A DNA stretch of 64,000 bases from Anaerocolumna sp. AGMB13020 (GTDB lineage: Bacteria > Bacillota > Clostridia > Lachnospirales > Lachnospiraceae): positions 496,001 through 560,000 of the forward strand of contig NZ_CP136910.1 of assembly GCF_033100115.1 (NCBI RefSeq), given 5' to 3'. The notes beneath the pieces were generated by a model. That model searched no databases and was not told the DNA's origin. It worked only from the letters and a program-made list of their open reading frames with translations. Numbering within the stretch: position 1 is the stretch's first letter; each line of letters begins with the position of its first letter. Positions 63,884 through 64,000 of the stretch are shown piece by piece. The position numbers and the translations under genes are program-made.

Positions 63884-64000
63884 GAAAAATTTGTGTTCTA
63901 ATGCTATTTTAATAAAAACCTTTTAATAATAGTTCTTGAAGCGTTTTCGAAACATTCATTCTAGACATCCCTTAACTATACAGCAGTTTTGGTGCAAAAA

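Overview
The window reads as chromosome of a low-GC anaerobic Firmicute, most likely a Lachnospiraceae / clostridial cluster XIVa relative. This is inferred from AT-rich intergenic DNA, strong AGGAGG ribosome sites, an EFR1-type ferredoxin/flavodoxin protein, LicT-type antitermination, a DUF1015-serA-serC neighbourhood and a CehA/GH105 sugar cluster. No tRNA, rRNA, CRISPR array or prophage was seen. Most genes lie on the minus strand.

Layout. 1-7.1 kb: serine synthesis (serC-serA, with a 5'-complete but truncated DUF1015 gene beside it) and branched-chain amino acid synthesis (ilvD-ilvB). 7.2-17 kb: pepT, then an accessory patch of acetyltransferases, small membrane proteins, an EFR1 ferredoxin, an Ntn-hydrolase-like protein, an intact IS3-family element and two copies of a short inverted-repeat element (MITE-like). 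17-19.4 kb: efp, aroQ, aroK and a YqeG-type HAD phosphatase. 19.8-24.2 kb: a compact PTS operon (LicT-like antiterminator, an EIIBA protein without EIIC, HPr, EI). Both the regulator gene and the EIIBA gene are preceded by a recognisable RAT antiterminator overlapping a terminator. 24.4-26.2 kb: an aldose-epimerase-like protein and a class I glutamine-amidotransferase-like hydrolase.

26.5-35 kb: a carbohydrate cluster (MFS transporter, GH105, AraC regulator, large unassigned toroid/sandwich protein, CehA/McbA metallohydrolase, ROK glucokinase) that looks devoted to uronic-acid-containing oligosaccharides. 35-40 kb: YgiQ radical SAM protein, a 54-residue small protein and an EF-G-like GTPase. 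40.5-44.3 kb: aroF-tyrA-aroA with a strong promoter. 44.3-47.5 kb: queA, a TtcA-like thiolase and a cysteine desulfurase. 48.9-51 kb: a YtrA-like GntR/ABC operon with a 32-bp operator over its promoter. 51.3-54.9 kb: iron uptake (feoA, feoA, feoB, Cys-rich FeoB partner, Fur-like regulator). 55-64 kb: DUF815 ATPase, a chemoreceptor, argS, PspC, and a translationally coupled PadR-DUF1700-DUF4097 envelope operon.

The most unusual observations are: a 94-bp leader (91 bp plus the start codon), present twice with 7 differences, directly abutting the start codons of two unrelated genes and able to form alternative hairpins; a family of about 165-176 bp inverted-repeat elements, one copy of which supplies the stop codon of the DUF815 ATPase; a shared 15-bp motif at the same distance (50/51 bp) from the -10 boxes of GH105 and CehA, probably the AraC regulator's target; an HPr with Lys at the regulatory Ser46 position; and several sharp operator palindromes (pepT, ytr, padR).
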